Source: Methanosarcina acetivorans C2A
GTDB lineage: Archaea > Halobacteriota > Methanosarcinia > Methanosarcinales > Methanosarcinaceae
NCBI RefSeq assembly: GCF_000007345.1
Contig: NC_003552.1
Span: forward strand, 3,162,001 to 3,226,000
Direction: 5' to 3'
DNA length: 64,000 nt
The translations under genes were made by a program, and so were the position numbers. The notes beneath the pieces were generated by a model. It saw only the letters and a list, made by a program, of their open reading frames with translations, was not told the DNA's origin and ran no database searches. How positions within the stretch are numbered: position 1 is the first letter of the stretch; every line of letters begins with the position of its first letter. Below are positions 63,981 to 64,000 of this stretch, piece after piece.

Positions 63981-64000
63981 ATGGGAGATAAAAAAGAGAA
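63981..64000 (+). CDS. start of a gene cut by the window end
   Basis: An ATG with GGAGGT six bases upstream opens MGDKKE before the sequence stops. In this position an early regulator or replication protein would be usual, but nothing can be said from six codons. Confidence 0.5.

Noticed and set aside
49331-64000. Tailed-virus (Caudoviricetes) prophage
   Set aside because: No large terminase, portal, protease, HK97 capsid, tape-measure or tail genes; the gene set is membrane-protein rich instead.
1-64000. tRNA or rRNA genes
   Set aside because: No cloverleaf-like segment or conserved T-arm sequence was found on reading; a tRNA scan would be needed to be certain.

Overview
The window reads as chromosome of a Methanosarcina-type methanogenic archaeon. 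Supporting signs are COG2512-type membrane regulators, MacB-like ABC systems with a COG1361 S-layer-like subunit, DUF1724 (FilR1-type) and DUF1638 proteins, CHASE4 histidine kinases, an archaeal ATP-dependent DNA ligase, archaeal TATA boxes combined with bacterial-type Shine-Dalgarno (SD) sites, and long intergenic stretches full of degenerate repeats and IS elements. No tRNA, rRNA or CRISPR array was recognised.

Layout. 0-13.5 kb: cell-surface and regulatory genes (secreted coiled-coil protein, wHTH protein, lipoprotein, COG2512 regulator, DUF4405 membrane protein), a repeat-rich 2.1 kb gene-free stretch, then a three-gene MacB-like ABC exporter operon, a FilR1-type regulator and a secreted transglutaminase-like protein. 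13.5-26.4 kb: two paralogous CHASE4 histidine kinases around a YkgJ-type Cys-cluster protein, DUF1638, two PPOX-fold flavoproteins, a nucleoside deaminase, a PAS-GAF protein and a HEAT-repeat array. 26.9-31.1 kb: an IS island in which an 869-bp IS5-type element sits cleanly inside an IS1182-type element, next to a third transposase. 31.3-42.1 kb: PGF-CTERM surface protein, DHH phosphoesterase overlapping an EngB-like GTPase, DNA ligase, homoserine dehydrogenase behind an ACT-domain protein, a second COG2512 regulator, a secreted coiled-coil protein and a small lipoprotein. 42.4-49.2 kb: IS1 remnant, zinc-ribbon transposase, broken IS21, and a STAND/WD40 signalling protein whose ATPase half is missing at the IS21 end.

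49.3-64 kb is the most notable part: an integrated virus-like element that runs off the right edge. It has a tyrosine recombinase and a secreted transglutaminase-like protein on the + strand. On the - strand is a compact run of 15 mostly overlapping genes. These include a small protein with two hydrophobic helices (possible major capsid protein), a Zot/HerA-like ATPase, a series of tiny membrane proteins, two large signal-peptide proteins with jelly-roll-like domains (one LamG) and C-terminal membrane anchors, and an 896-residue Ala/Pro/Gln-rich protein. The gene content recalls spindle-shaped archaeal viruses such as PAV1 and TPV1 of Thermococcales, which also carry LamG-type proteins. That assignment is an inference and no homology search was possible. 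A repeat-rich divergent promoter region at 63.66-63.98 kb separates this operon from a + strand gene cut by the window end.
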